Below are positions 34,758-42,523 of a DNA stretch of 64,000 bases, one piece after another (position 1 is the first letter of the stretch; every line of letters starts with the position of its first letter). This DNA comes from Candidatus Binatia bacterium (GTDB taxonomy: Bacteria; Desulfobacterota; Binatia; UBA12015): assembly GCA_036563615.1 (NCBI GenBank), contig DATCMB010000006.1, positions 690,149 through 754,148 on the forward strand, given 5' to 3'. The translations under genes were made by a program, and so were the position numbers. The notes under the pieces were generated by a model. It did not search any database and had not been told where the DNA came from. It was given only the letters and a program-made list of their open reading frames with translations.

Positions 34758-35327
34758 TCAGGCGGGCGCGTGCGCTCCGCCCTGGCCGCCGCGCGGCGCC
34801 ATGCCGCGCAGCCGGAAGCCGAGCAGCAGGAGCACGATGCCGAAGGCGACCGCGTAGGCGCCGATCAGCCAGACGATGCTCAGCGCGCCGGCGAGCGGGA
34901 AGATCACCAGCAGGACGCCGAAGCCGATCGACAGCACGCCCGCGAGCCCGAGCCAGAACTCGCCCTCGATCTCGCGCCGCAGCCGGATCGCCTGCACGAG
35001 CTCGATCACGCCGGTCACGATCGCCCACGCGGCGATGTACATCAGCAGCGCGAACGCGGTGACGACGGGTGCCACGAAGGTGAAGATGCCGATCGCGATG
35101 CCGAGCAGGCCTTCGAGCAGCAGCCAGCCCCAGTGCGGGGTGTGCGCGCGGCCGCCGATCGCCGAGATCACCGCGAACACGCCGTCGACCAGCATGTAGG
35201 CGCCGAAGAAGATCACCAGCACCTCGAGCGTGATCCCGGGCCAGAGGAGCGCCAGCACCCCGAAGACGATGCCCGCGATCCCACGCAGCACCAGCGCCCA
35301 CCAGTACCTCGCCAGCATCTCGATCAT
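34758..35327 (-). CDS. HdeD/DUF308-family membrane protein
   Basis: A 189-residue protein with six regularly spaced membrane helices in three pairs. It starts M-I-E-M-L-A-R-Y-W-W-A-L-V-L-R-G and repeats P-G-I-T-L-E-V-L-V-I-F-F-G-A-Y. This is the DUF308 layout of HdeD, linked to acid resistance at high cell density in E. coli. The open frame extends upstream, but ATG 35327 gives the standard N-terminus with a G-rich ribosome-binding region (GGGGGGGAA) 4 bases before it. It is divergent from the aldo/keto reductase across a gap containing a decamer repeat. A role in envelope stress is inferred only from the family. Confidence 0.85.
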   Translation of the reverse strand: MIEMLARYWWALVLRGIAGIVFGVLALLWPGITLEVLVIFFGAYMLVDGVFAVISAIGGRAHTPHWGWLLLEGLLGIAIGIFTFVAPVVTAFALLMYIAAWAIVTGVIELVQAIRLRREIEGEFWLGLAGVLSIGFGVLLVIFPLAGALSIVWLIGAYAVAFGIVLLLLGFRLRGMAPRGGQGGAHAPA

Positions 35328-35360
35328 GGCTTCCCCCCCGTCCGGCGCGAGAGCGCCGCT

Positions 35361-35400
35361 TCGCGCCGATGCGCGATGATGCGCGATGATGCGCGAAATG
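35361..35400. repeat. Decamer direct repeats in a divergent promoter region
   Basis: The unit GCGCGATGAT occurs at 35371-35380 and again at 35381-35390. A third degenerate copy follows at 35391-35400 and a partial one precedes at 35361-35370. The array lies in the 153-base gap between the HdeD-like gene and the aldo/keto reductase, which are transcribed away from each other. The 10-bp spacing is one helical turn, so a regulator could bind the copies on one face. Simple slippage is the alternative. Confidence 0.45.
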
Positions 35401-35480
35401 AAGGATCGAGGCCACCCTGGCGGGTCCGCTTGCGCGAAGGTCGCGCGCGCGACAGCGTCGAGCGAGGGGCCGCGCAGCGT

Positions 35481-36302
35481 ATGGAGAAGCGCACGTTCGG
35501 TGCGGGCGGACCGCAGGTGCCGTGGATCGGACAGGGCACCTGGCGGATGGAGCGCGACGATCGGCGCGCCGCGATCGCGGCGCTGCGTCGCGGCTTCGAC
35601 CTCGGCGCGACGCACGTCGACACCGCCGAGATGTACGGCAACGGCGAGGTCGAGGAGCTGGTCGCCGAGGCGATCGCGGGACGGCGTGACCAGATCTTCC
35701 TGGTCTCGAAGGTGCTGCCGCAGCACGCGACCTACCGCGGCACGCTGCGCGCCTGCGAGCAGAGCCTCGCGCGTCTGCGCACCGACCATCTCGACGTCTA
35801 CCTGCTGCACTGGCGCTCACGTCATCCGCTCGAGGAGACGATCCGCGCGTTCGAGGAGCTGGTCGCGGCCGGCAAGATCCGCGCGTGGGGCGTGAGCAAC
35901 TTCGACGTCGACGACCTCGAGGAGGCGCTCGCGATCGCCGGAGAAGGGCGCATCGCGTGCAACCAGGTGCCGTACCACCTCGAGGAGCGCGGCATCGAGC
36001 ACGACGTGCTGCCGTGGTGCGAGCGGCACGGCGTCGCCGTGGTCGCGTACAGCCCGTTCGGCGCCGGGCGCTTTCCCTCGCCGCGGCGCGGCGGCGGGCG
36101 CGTGCTCGCCGAGATCGCATCCGCGCGCGGCGCGACGCCGTACCAGGTCGCGCTGCGCTTTCTCGGCCGGCGGTCGTCGGTGTTCGTGATTCCGAAGGCG
36201 GCGAGCGTGCGCCACGTCGAGGAGAACGCGGGCGCGGACGCGCTCGCGCTCGACGACGAGGAGATCGCGCGCATCGACGAGGCGTTCGCGGCTGCGCGCT
36301 GA
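35481..36302 (+). CDS. Aldo/keto reductase
   Basis: NAD(P)H-dependent TIM-barrel oxidoreductase, 273 residues. The four catalytic residues are visible: Asp and Tyr in D-T-A-E-M-Y-G-N-G, Lys in F-L-V-S-K-V-L-P, and His in V-Y-L-L-H-W. The cofactor-binding motif near the end is I-P-K-A-A-S-V-R-H-V-E-E-N. The upstream frame is open, but the ATG at 35481 is the only one giving the family N-terminus (F-G-A-G-G-P-Q-V-P-W-I-G-Q-G-T). It resembles diketogluconate/methylglyoxal-reducing members; the substrate is not determined. It shares the decamer-repeat region with the HdeD-like gene. Confidence 0.9.
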   Translation: MEKRTFGAGGPQVPWIGQGTWRMERDDRRAAIAALRRGFDLGATHVDTAEMYGNGEVEELVAEAIAGRRDQIFLVSKVLPQHATYRGTLRACEQSLARLRTDHLDVYLLHWRSRHPLEETIRAFEELVAAGKIRAWGVSNFDVDDLEEALAIAGEGRIACNQVPYHLEERGIEHDVLPWCERHGVAVVAYSPFGAGRFPSPRRGGGRVLAEIASARGATPYQVALRFLGRRSSVFVIPKAASVRHVEENAGADALALDDEEIARIDEAFAAAR

Positions 36303-36350
36303 GGCGGAGCCGCGCGCACGGCGCGCCCGTCGAGGCCGGGCCTGGCGGCG

Positions 36351-37526
36351 CTAGACGGACTCCGACGGCACGTCGAAGTACTGCTGGTAGCGGCGCGCGC
36401 GCTCGCGCAGCGCGCCGCGGTCGAGCCCGGTGTCGTCGAGCGCGTACTGGTGCAGGCCGTGCTTGTCCTGCGGGTTCTCGGCGAGAAACGCGCGCATGCG
36501 CGTCTCCGCTTCGCCCGTCAGCTCGAGGTCGAGCCGCGCGTAGATCGCGCGCACGGTCGCGAGCGGGTCGGCCATGAAGTCGCGGAACTGCACGTCGACC
36601 ACGCGCTCGGCGGGCACGAGGCCCTGCTCGCGCACCGTCACCGAGCGATCGAGGCCGTCGAGCACATAATCCGCGAACTCGGCGGCGCCTTCCTCGAGGG
36701 AGACGTCGTCGCTCGCCAGGCGGCGCAGCGTCGCGAGCAGCGAGGCCAGCGACGCCACGATGCGCAGTGGGTCGCGGTGGGTCTGCATGAGCAGCGCGTT
36801 CGGGTACTCGGCGAGCAGACGGTCGAGGCACCACACGTGCCCTGGCGACTTCAGCACCCAGCGCTCGCAGCGGTGGCCCGACTGCAGGAGCTGCAAGAAG
36901 GTCCGGTGCCAGCGGTAGGCCGGCGCCATGTCGGCCTCGGTCAGCACCCAGCGCGCGTAGGACGGGACGCGGTACTGCGTCGGGAAGATCATGCTGCGGA
37001 AGTCGTGCGCCGTGATGCGCACGCACTCCTGCGCGAGCCGCGCGCCGATCGGGTGGATCGACTTGAAGCGCGGGATGATGAGCTCGGTCATGTCGAGCTG
37101 CGCCTGCACCTCGTCGATGCGCGGGTCGCTGTCGTAGGTCACGCTCTCGGGCGGCGGCAGCGGCCGGTCGACCTCCCAGGTCAGCGGCACGCGGTGCGCC
37201 GGGTCCTGCGCGAGGAGATCGTGCAGGATCGTGGTGCCCGTACGCCCCTGGCCCACGATGACGATCGGCGGCGTCACGTCCTCGGCGCGCGCGCTCGGGT
37301 GTCGCGCGTGCCAGTCGACGATCCGCAGGCGGTTCGTCAAGTACATCAGGATCTCGCCCGACGCGATCTGCACGCCGATGTCGTTGAGGCGCGCTTCCGC
37401 GTCGAGCGCGTCGACCAGGCGATCGAGGCCCTCGCGCCAGGTGTCGGCGCCGAAGTCGTCGAGGCCGGTGGCCTCGCGCGCGGCGGCGACCAGCGCGTCG
37501 GCGTCGATCCGTCGCTCGGCGGCCAT
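36351..37526 (-). CDS. Sulfotransferase-family protein
   Basis: A 391-residue PAPS-dependent sulfotransferase-fold protein. The 5'-phosphosulfate-binding loop is I-V-I-V-G-Q-G-R-T-G-T-T-I-L-H-D near residue 95-110. The 3'-phosphate-binding region is T-H-R-D-P-L-R-I-V-A-S near 275. The N-terminal helical extension ([15 protein letters not shown]) and the C-terminal R-R-Y-Q-Q-Y-F are common in large bacterial sulfotransferases of this type, often found in actinobacteria and proteobacteria. The ATG at 37526 overlaps the stop of the upstream DUF4870 gene (TGATG), so translation is coupled. The acceptor is unknown. Confidence 0.85.
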   Translation of the reverse strand: MAAERRIDADALVAAAREATGLDDFGADTWREGLDRLVDALDAEARLNDIGVQIASGEILMYLTNRLRIVDWHARHPSARAEDVTPPIVIVGQGRTGTTILHDLLAQDPAHRVPLTWEVDRPLPPPESVTYDSDPRIDEVQAQLDMTELIIPRFKSIHPIGARLAQECVRITAHDFRSMIFPTQYRVPSYARWVLTEADMAPAYRWHRTFLQLLQSGHRCERWVLKSPGHVWCLDRLLAEYPNALLMQTHRDPLRIVASLASLLATLRRLASDDVSLEEGAAEFADYVLDGLDRSVTVREQGLVPAERVVDVQFRDFMADPLATVRAIYARLDLELTGEAETRMRAFLAENPQDKHGLHQYALDDTGLDRGALRERARRYQQYFDVPSESV

Positions 37527-37948
37527 CAGCTCGGAGACAACCCGATCAGCGGGTACCGGTAGTACTGCCCGCGGCTCGCCTTGATCGCGCCGACGATCGG
37601 CAGCACGAGCGCCGCGACGACGACGAGGACGAACGCGACGACGAGCACGAGCATGCCGAGGATGGCGAGAATCGAGGCGTCGGGCGACTCCACGAGGGCG
37701 ATGCCGATCACGCCCGTGAGCACGCCGACGCCGAACAGGGCGATCGCGATCCACGTCGCGACGTTGAGCAGCAGCGCCTGCAGCGCGATGCGCGCGACCG
37801 GGCGCGACTCGTCCTTCATCACGAAGTAGAGGATGAGCGGCACGAGCACGCCGCCGAGCGGGACGAGGTAGCCCGAGAGCCCGGAGAGGTGCGCGAGCAC
37901 CGCCATGCCGCGCTCCGAGGCCGGGATGTCGGTCGTCGTCGGTTCCAT
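37526..37948 (-). CDS. DUF4870 (Tic20-like) membrane protein
   Basis: A 140-residue protein with four helices. The start (A-S-E-R-G-M-A-V-L-A-H-L-S-G-L) and P-L-G-G-V-L-V-P-L-I-L-Y-F, followed by A-R-I-A-L-Q-A-L-L-L-N-V, is the DUF4870 pattern (A-x-L-x-H-L-S in helix 1, Q-A-x-N-F/V in helix 2). The C-terminal G-Q-Y-Y-R-Y-P is conserved as well. Function is unknown in bacteria. Its stop overlaps the sulfotransferase start. It begins 118 bases from the tRNA-Arg gene, which lies on the opposite strand. Confidence 0.85.
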   Translation of the reverse strand: MEPTTTDIPASERGMAVLAHLSGLSGYLVPLGGVLVPLILYFVMKDESRPVARIALQALLLNVATWIAIALFGVGVLTGVIGIALVESPDASILAILGMLVLVVAFVLVVVAALVLPIVGAIKASRGQYYRYPLIGLSPS

Positions 37949-38066
37949 CGCGGGCTCGGCGGCAGTGCACCAGGGGAGGGCGGGGTGTCAAGCGGGACGT
38001 GCGCGTCGGGCGAGGGGCCGGGGATCTTGATCTTGGGAGTCGCGCAAGGTTGATTGCGGCGTTGCA

Positions 38067-38140
38067 GCGCCCGTAGCTCAGTTGGATAGAGCGGCAGACT
38101 TCGAATCTGTAGGTCGGGTGTTCGATTCACCCCGGGCGCG
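38067..38140 (+). tRNA. tRNA-Arg (anticodon TCG)
   Basis: A complete cloverleaf can be drawn. The acceptor stem GCGCCCG (38067-38073) pairs with CGGGCGC (38133-38139), with discriminator G at 38140. The D arm runs GCTCAGTTGGATAGAGC. The anticodon stem GCAGA/TCTGT encloses loop CTTCGAA, anticodon TCG, reading CGA Arg codons. The T arm is GGGTG-TTCGATT-CACCC. The 3' CCA is not encoded. The short open frames overlapping it on both strands are not genes. Confidence 0.97.
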
Positions 38141-38296
38141 CTCCCAACTTGCTCCCTTCGCGATTCCTCTGACGCTGATGGTCAGATCGAGCACGTTCGT
38201 CGTTCCGTCGGCTTCCCGCTTGGCAGCAGGCCTCGCGGCGTGCATCACGCCGCGCAGATCCAGGTGACGCGCAACCGTCTGCTCGGCGGAGCTCGG

Positions 38297-38545
38297 ATGG
38301 AGACCCTCGAGGACGCCTTCTGCGAGGCGTGCGGGCGCCACTACTGCGACGCGTGTGGCGGGGAGATCGAGCCGTTCGAGCGCGACGACGACCTCGAGCC
38401 GCTGCTGCTCGAGGACTATCCCCGGGGCTTCGGACTGGGGCTCCTCGAGGCCGTCGTGATGGGCGCCGAGCTCGTTCTCCTCATCGGCCTCGTGCTGTTC
38501 ATCCTCGCATTCGTCGCGCTCGGCCTGGTGCTGATCTTTCTCTAG
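38297..38545 (+). CDS. Small zinc-site, single-helix membrane protein
   Basis: An 82-residue protein. The N-terminus has two closely spaced Cys pairs (C-E-A-C-G-R-H-Y-C-D-A-C-G), the pattern of a small zinc ribbon. An acidic stretch follows (E-P-F-E-R-D-D-D-L-E-P), then a hydrophobic C-terminal region (about residues 48-82) able to form one long or two short helices. The frame is open upstream, but ATG 38297 follows GGCGGAG at 38287-38293 and keeps the zinc site near the N-terminus. No family recognised. A membrane-tethered regulator or ion-binding accessory is possible, but nothing in the context decides. Confidence 0.6.
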   Translation: METLEDAFCEACGRHYCDACGGEIEPFERDDDLEPLLLEDYPRGFGLGLLEAVVMGAELVLLIGLVLFILAFVALGLVLIFL

Positions 38546-38609
38546 AAGGGACGGACGTGAGGCCGCGGCTGACGAGCGGAGTTCAGCTGGTCGCGGGCGT
38601 GAAAGCGCA

Positions 38610-38644
38610 GGGCGGCGGCCGGAGGGTTCGTCCGGCCGCCGCCC
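38610..38644. terminator. Hairpin between convergent genes
   Basis: A perfect 14-bp inverted repeat (38610-38623 with 38631-38644, 7-base loop) lies between the convergent genes ending at 38545 (+) and 38681 (-). On the minus strand it is followed by a short CTTT run. On the plus strand no T run follows. It most likely ends the minus-strand gene and may also stop plus-strand transcription. Confidence 0.65.
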
Positions 38645-38680
38645 GATCGTCGTCCAAAGGTCGCGAGAGCGAGGTTCGAC

Positions 38681-39664
38681 TTACCGCCCGCGGACCGCGT
38701 TCTCCGCTGCCTTGAGAACCCGCGCGACGTCGTCTCCAACCGGGTCGACGTCCACCTCGGCCGCCTTGGCCGCAGAAGGGGCGTCCGCGGAGCTTCGATC
38801 GAGCTGCGCGCTCAGGTGACCGCCGGACACCCGCACGCCTGTCATCGGATGCTCCCCGAAGAAGTCCCCGCACTCGTCATCCACGAGAAACGCGGAGGTG
38901 TGAATGCCCGCCACCGTGTTCGGGCCGGTCTGATTGAACAGGTAGCCGTCGCAAAGGATCAGATCGTAAGCGAGTCCGATGTACTCGTACGGAAGGGGAT
39001 TTCCGGGATCGAGATCCTGAACCCGCGTCACGATGATGGGCTGCCCGATCTCGTCTTCGCCGATGAGCGTGGGGATGCCTGACACCGTCTGGACCCGGTC
39101 GAAGAAGTAACGCTCGGTGAACGTGCTGATGATCGTGAACGTGAAGTCCCACGTGCCGATCAGGCCAGCGAGTCCCGTCGCGGGACCACCGCCGCTCCTG
39201 CCGACGATGACGAAGTTCTGCGCTCCCTCGCTCCACTGAATCGTCGCGCTTTGGCCCGGCTGCGGGAAGTCGTTGAGAATGTACGCCCCCGACGCACCGG
39301 CCAGGAACTCCGTACCGAAGGTCGTGACGCGGAAGGTTCGCTTCGCGAACTCGACGCCGTTCTGCCTGACGCTGATCGTGTGCTCGCCGTCACCGAGCAA
39401 GTTGAAGTTGAACTGCGAGATGAACCCGTTGCGGCCGTCGTTGCCGCAGACGGTTGCCGTGTCGTTGCGACGGATTCCCGTCGCGACGGGAATCGGCGGG
39501 CCGCCGTCGAACGAGATCGTGATGTTGCTGTTCGGCGGGCATTTCCAGCCGGACACGTAGCCGATGCCGCTCGCGTCCCCGAAGGGCACCTCGAGAACGG
39601 CCGCCGCCGCGACCGACGAGGTCGAGAGAACGGCGAGGATGCTGAACAGAGCGAGTCGTCGCAT
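38681..39664 (-). CDS. Secreted protein with one copy of an SGIGxxSGWxC domain
   Basis: A 327-residue exported protein. The signal peptide (L-A-L-F-S-I-L-A-V-L-S-T-S-S-V-A-A-A-A) ends near residue 22. Residues about 25-155 form the same domain found twice in the subtilase-like protein at 46263-49073. It opens A-S-G-I-G-Y-V-S-G-W-K-C, continues with D-T-A-T-V-C-G-N-D-G-R-N-G-F, L-L-G-D-G-E-H-T and VTTFGTEFLAGASGAYIL, and ends Q-N-F-V-I-V-G. The second half (about 165-300, starting G-L-I-G-T-W-D-F-T-F-T-I) looks like an all-beta region with G-T-W and a Cys pair; I do not recognise it. GGAGGGAC lies 8 bases before the ATG. Function unknown; surface or matrix display is inferred. Confidence 0.75.
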   Translation of the reverse strand: MRRLALFSILAVLSTSSVAAAAVLEVPFGDASGIGYVSGWKCPPNSNITISFDGGPPIPVATGIRRNDTATVCGNDGRNGFISQFNFNLLGDGEHTISVRQNGVEFAKRTFRVTTFGTEFLAGASGAYILNDFPQPGQSATIQWSEGAQNFVIVGRSGGGPATGLAGLIGTWDFTFTIISTFTERYFFDRVQTVSGIPTLIGEDEIGQPIIVTRVQDLDPGNPLPYEYIGLAYDLILCDGYLFNQTGPNTVAGIHTSAFLVDDECGDFFGEHPMTGVRVSGGHLSAQLDRSSADAPSAAKAAEVDVDPVGDDVARVLKAAENAVRGR

Positions 39665-39731
39665 GGTTTGTCCCTCCGGTCTGACGTCACAAGGAATCGC
39701 CAGCGAAATGGCGTCAGGTCGAGAAATTACT

Positions 39732-39767
39732 CGGACGCTCGGACAGCGGCTGTCCGATGTCCGTCCG
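39732..39767. promoter_or_regulatory. Nested palindrome between the VOC and SGIG-domain genes
   Basis: CGGACAGC (39740-39747) and GCTGTCCG (39749-39756) form an 8-bp dyad around one central base. CGGACG (39732-39737) and CGTCCG (39762-39767) flank it as an outer dyad. It lies 68-103 bases upstream of the SGIG-domain gene start and 64 bases beyond the VOC gene stop, both on the minus strand. It could be an operator for the former or a hairpin ending the latter; no T run decides between them. Confidence 0.4.
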
Positions 39768-39830
39768 GAGGGCGTCTGGAGGAAGGCTTGGTGCGGTCGT
39801 GATTGCGGCCGCGGCGCCGAACGGAGATTC

Positions 39831-40331
39831 TCACCTCCCCTCGAACGCCCGCCGCAGCTCCGCGATCTCGAGCTTCCTCATCCCGAGCATCGCCTTCATC
39901 ACCCGCCGCGCCGCCGCGACGTCCGACGACCGCAGCATCTCCATCAGCTCGCGCGGCACGATCTGCCACGAGACGCCAAACCGATCCTTCAGCCACCCGC
40001 ACTGCTGCGCGTTCGGGTCGCCGTCGGCCGACAGCGCGCGCGAGTAGCGATCGATCTCCTCCTGCGTGTCGCAGAAGACCTGCAGCGAGATCGCCTCGTT
40101 GAACGTGAAGGCGGGGCCGCCGTTGAGCGCCGTGAACGGCTGGCCGTCGAGCTCGAAGTCGACGGTCATCACGGAGCCGGGCGGGCGGCCGTGCACCTCT
40201 TGCCCGGCGTCGGTGTAGCGGAGGACGTCGAGGATCCGCGAGTTCTCGAACACGGAGACGTAGAAGCGTGCTGCCTCCTCGGCCTGGTCGTCGAACCAGA
40301 GACACGGTGCGATCGTCTGCGCGATGGGCAT
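39831..40331 (-). CDS. VOC-superfamily protein (PhnB/glyoxalase-like)
   Basis: A 166-residue protein of the PhnB-like vicinal-oxygen-chelate group. It opens M-P-I-A-Q-T-I-A-P-C-L-W-F-D-D-Q-A-E-E-A-A, with F-Y-V-S-V-F-E-N-S-R-I and later Q-Q-C-G-W-L-K-D-R-F-G-V-S-W-Q-I-V-P, all typical. The family binds small ligands or metals; most members of this subgroup have no known reaction. ATG 40331 has GGGAGGTG 3-4 bases before it, preferred over a GTG two codons upstream (40337) that lies in that binding site. The D-R-F-G-V-S-W box replaces the last metal ligand with Asp/Trp neighbours, as in most PhnB-like proteins. It is a single gene. Confidence 0.85.
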   Translation of the reverse strand: MPIAQTIAPCLWFDDQAEEAARFYVSVFENSRILDVLRYTDAGQEVHGRPPGSVMTVDFELDGQPFTALNGGPAFTFNEAISLQVFCDTQEEIDRYSRALSADGDPNAQQCGWLKDRFGVSWQIVPRELMEMLRSSDVAAARRVMKAMLGMRKLEIAELRRAFEGR

Positions 40332-40452
40332 GGTCACCTCCCGATGCGCCAGCAGGGCGCTCTCGGGAGGTAGTCGTCGCCCGCACCGCGAGATCGACGG
40401 TCGCCGCGAGGAATCTTCGGCGCGCGCCGCCCCTAGCGTGCCTTCTCGGCCC

Positions 40453-41688
40453 TCACGGCGCCTCGTACGCGCCGAGATCGCACGGCACCGCGCGCGCGAC
40501 GCCGCGCTGATCGGGCTGGCGGCACAGCGAGCGGGTCGTGAGCACGCCGATCGCGGGGCTGCCGGCGCCGAGCGCCTGGGTTTCCGTGGGACCGCCGTTG
40601 TTCTGCAGCGGACCGAGCAGCGGATCGTCGGTCAGGAGCGGCGAGCGGCCGGCGATGACCTTCGTGCAGGTGTCCGACTCGATCAGGTTCCCGGCGAACA
40701 GACGCGCCTTCACGTTGTCGCAGTCGGCCCCTTCGGGTGCCGAATTGTCGGCCAGGATCGTGCCGCGGAAAATGGCCTTTTGCTCGAAGGCCGGTGCGGT
40801 GCCGATGCCGCCGCCACGCACCGCAGCGGTGTTGTTCGCGACCGTGACGTGATCGAGGCGCAGCGTGCTTTGCGCCGCGATGCCGCCGGCCCTGCTCGCC
40901 GAGTTGCCGCTGATCGTGCTGTCGGTGATCCGGACCTGTGCGCGGTCGAGGAAGTAGCTGGCGATGCCGCCGCCGATGTTCGCGCTGTTGCCGCTCACGG
41001 TGCTGCGGATCACCTGGAGATTGTTTGCGAAGACGCCGCCGCCTTCCTCGACGGCGGTGTTGCCGCGCACGGTGGAGTCCGTGATGTGCACCCTCCCGAG
41101 GCTGAAGAGGCCGCCACCACGCAAGCTCGTGTTGCCTTCGAGCGTGCTGCCGACGATCGTGATCCTGGCGCGTCTCGAGTCGGCCCGTATTCCGCCTCCG
41201 GGGATCGCGTTGGAGTTGTCGGCGATCGTGCAGCCATCGATCGTCAGGTTCGCGCGCTCGTCGAGAACGATGCCGCTCCCGCCGACGTTGTCGAGCACCT
41301 CACAGCTCGCCAGCCTCACCTTGGCCGCGGTGCCGAGGTGAACGCCGCGATTTCCGTTCCGGATGGTCAGGCCCTCCACGGTGAGCTGCGCTCCGGGCCC
41401 CTGAACCTCGACCACCGTCCCGGCGCCGCCGCCGTCGACCACCGTCGCACCCGCGCCCGCTCCGCGGATCGTCAGGCGCGAGCGCGGCGGAACGACGAAG
41501 CTCTCGACGTACGTCCCGGCCGCGATCTCGATCACGTCGCGGCGCGCTGCGGCGTCGATCGCCTGCTGGATCGTCGGGAAGCACCCACCCGTGCCGCCTG
41601 GATTGACGCACAGAACGGCTGCGAACGCCTTGCCGGGAAGGAGCGTTGCGACCGCGAAGGCCGCGGCCAGAGTCCTGCGCAAGATCAT
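40453..41688 (-). CDS. Secreted right-handed parallel beta-helix protein
   Basis: A 411-residue exported protein. A signal peptide (L-A-A-A-F-A-V-A-T-L-L-P-G-K-A-F-A) ends near 23. It begins with the pectin-lyase-like coil start (C-F-P-T-I-Q-Q-A-I-D-A-A), then about ten beta-helix turns marked by repeated I-x-x-S-T/T-I-x-x-N and N-x-A-x-x-G-G-G-I motifs. The C-terminal G-P-L-Q-N-N-G-G-P-T-E-T-Q-A-L and C-D-x-G-A-Y-E motifs are the usual cap of choice-of-anchor-Q type proteins. No catalytic residues of a polysaccharide lyase are obvious. AAGGAGGG lies 7 bases before the ATG. The role may be adhesion or binding a surface polysaccharide; that is inference. Confidence 0.85.
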   Translation of the reverse strand: MILRRTLAAAFAVATLLPGKAFAAVLCVNPGGTGGCFPTIQQAIDAAARRDVIEIAAGTYVESFVVPPRSRLTIRGAGAGATVVDGGGAGTVVEVQGPGAQLTVEGLTIRNGNRGVHLGTAAKVRLASCEVLDNVGGSGIVLDERANLTIDGCTIADNSNAIPGGGIRADSRRARITIVGSTLEGNTSLRGGGLFSLGRVHITDSTVRGNTAVEEGGGVFANNLQVIRSTVSGNSANIGGGIASYFLDRAQVRITDSTISGNSASRAGGIAAQSTLRLDHVTVANNTAAVRGGGIGTAPAFEQKAIFRGTILADNSAPEGADCDNVKARLFAGNLIESDTCTKVIAGRSPLLTDDPLLGPLQNNGGPTETQALGAGSPAIGVLTTRSLCRQPDQRGVARAVPCDLGAYEAP

Positions 41689-41849
41689 TTTTTGCCCTCC
41701 TTTGCGCCGTGCCGCGTACGCTAGTCCCAGACGTCGAGCGCACGCAAAACGTCTCGAGCAGGATTCGGCAGCGAGCCGCGCGGCTGCCGGGCGGGCCCCA
41801 GGGAGACGAGGCGGACGGGGCCGCTACAGGTCGACGCTCGACCGCAGCC

Positions 41850-42377
41850 TCAGCTCGGCTCGACGCGGCTCGCGCGCGCGCCGGCGCCGCTCAGCAGCGC
41901 GTCGATCCGCCACAGCGCCACGACCCCGATCGTCGCCCCGCCGACGCTGAGAGCGACGAACAGCACGCGCACCGCCACGTCGGTCGGCGGAAAGCTCGCG
42001 AGCAGCGTCATCCCTCCCCAGCCCTCGGCGAAGCCGTGCGCGATCACCAGCGCGGCGAGCGACAGCACGGACGCCCGGATCGCGCACCGACCGGCGTCGA
42101 GAGCTTTCGAGGCTTCGGCTGCCGCGCTCGGCGGCAGCGCGCGCGCGAAGCTGAACATCACCGAGCCGAGGAGGCCGAACGCGGTGAAGGCAGCGGCGAG
42201 GATCGTCGTCGTCGCGGGGTCGATGCGCCAGAGCACGCCCGCTTCCGAGATCACGCCGAGGAGGTAGACGAGAACGAACGCGAGCCGCAGCGCGACGCGC
42301 GGCCCGGCGCCGAGCGGGCGCCAGCGCGCGGCGCGCGTCGTCGCGTCCTCTCCGGTCGCCGTCGCCGAGCTTTCCAT
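41850..42377 (-). CDS. Unknown four-helix membrane protein
   Basis: A 175-residue protein with four predicted helices (A-L-R-L-A-F-V-L-V-Y-L-L-G-V-I, I-L-A-A-A-F-T-A-F-G-L-L-G-S-V-M, A-A-L-V-I-A-H-G-F-A-E-G, A-L-S-V-G-G-A-T-I-G-V-V-A-L). A short acidic-to-basic cytoplasmic N-terminus precedes them. I recognise no family. It starts 146 bases from the divergently transcribed sulfatase. Nothing in the sequence gives a function. Confidence 0.55.
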   Translation of the reverse strand: MESSATATGEDATTRAARWRPLGAGPRVALRLAFVLVYLLGVISEAGVLWRIDPATTTILAAAFTAFGLLGSVMFSFARALPPSAAAEASKALDAGRCAIRASVLSLAALVIAHGFAEGWGGMTLLASFPPTDVAVRVLFVALSVGGATIGVVALWRIDALLSGAGARASRVEPS

Positions 42378-42523
42378 CGCCGCCGTGGTGTACGGCAGGA
42401 CGCGCGCCCGGCTTTACGCGCGCGTGCGCGCCGCGCGGCGCGGAGCGGAGCCTCAGCGCGGGGCCGAGAGACGCCTCGGGTCCGAAGTGACAGAGGGCGT
42501 GTCATTTGTTTCCTTCCCCGCCG

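Noticed and set aside
38078..38341. Short open frames on both strands over the tRNA
   Set aside because: The tRNA-Arg cloverleaf explains the DNA; the frames have no homology and no ribosome-binding site.
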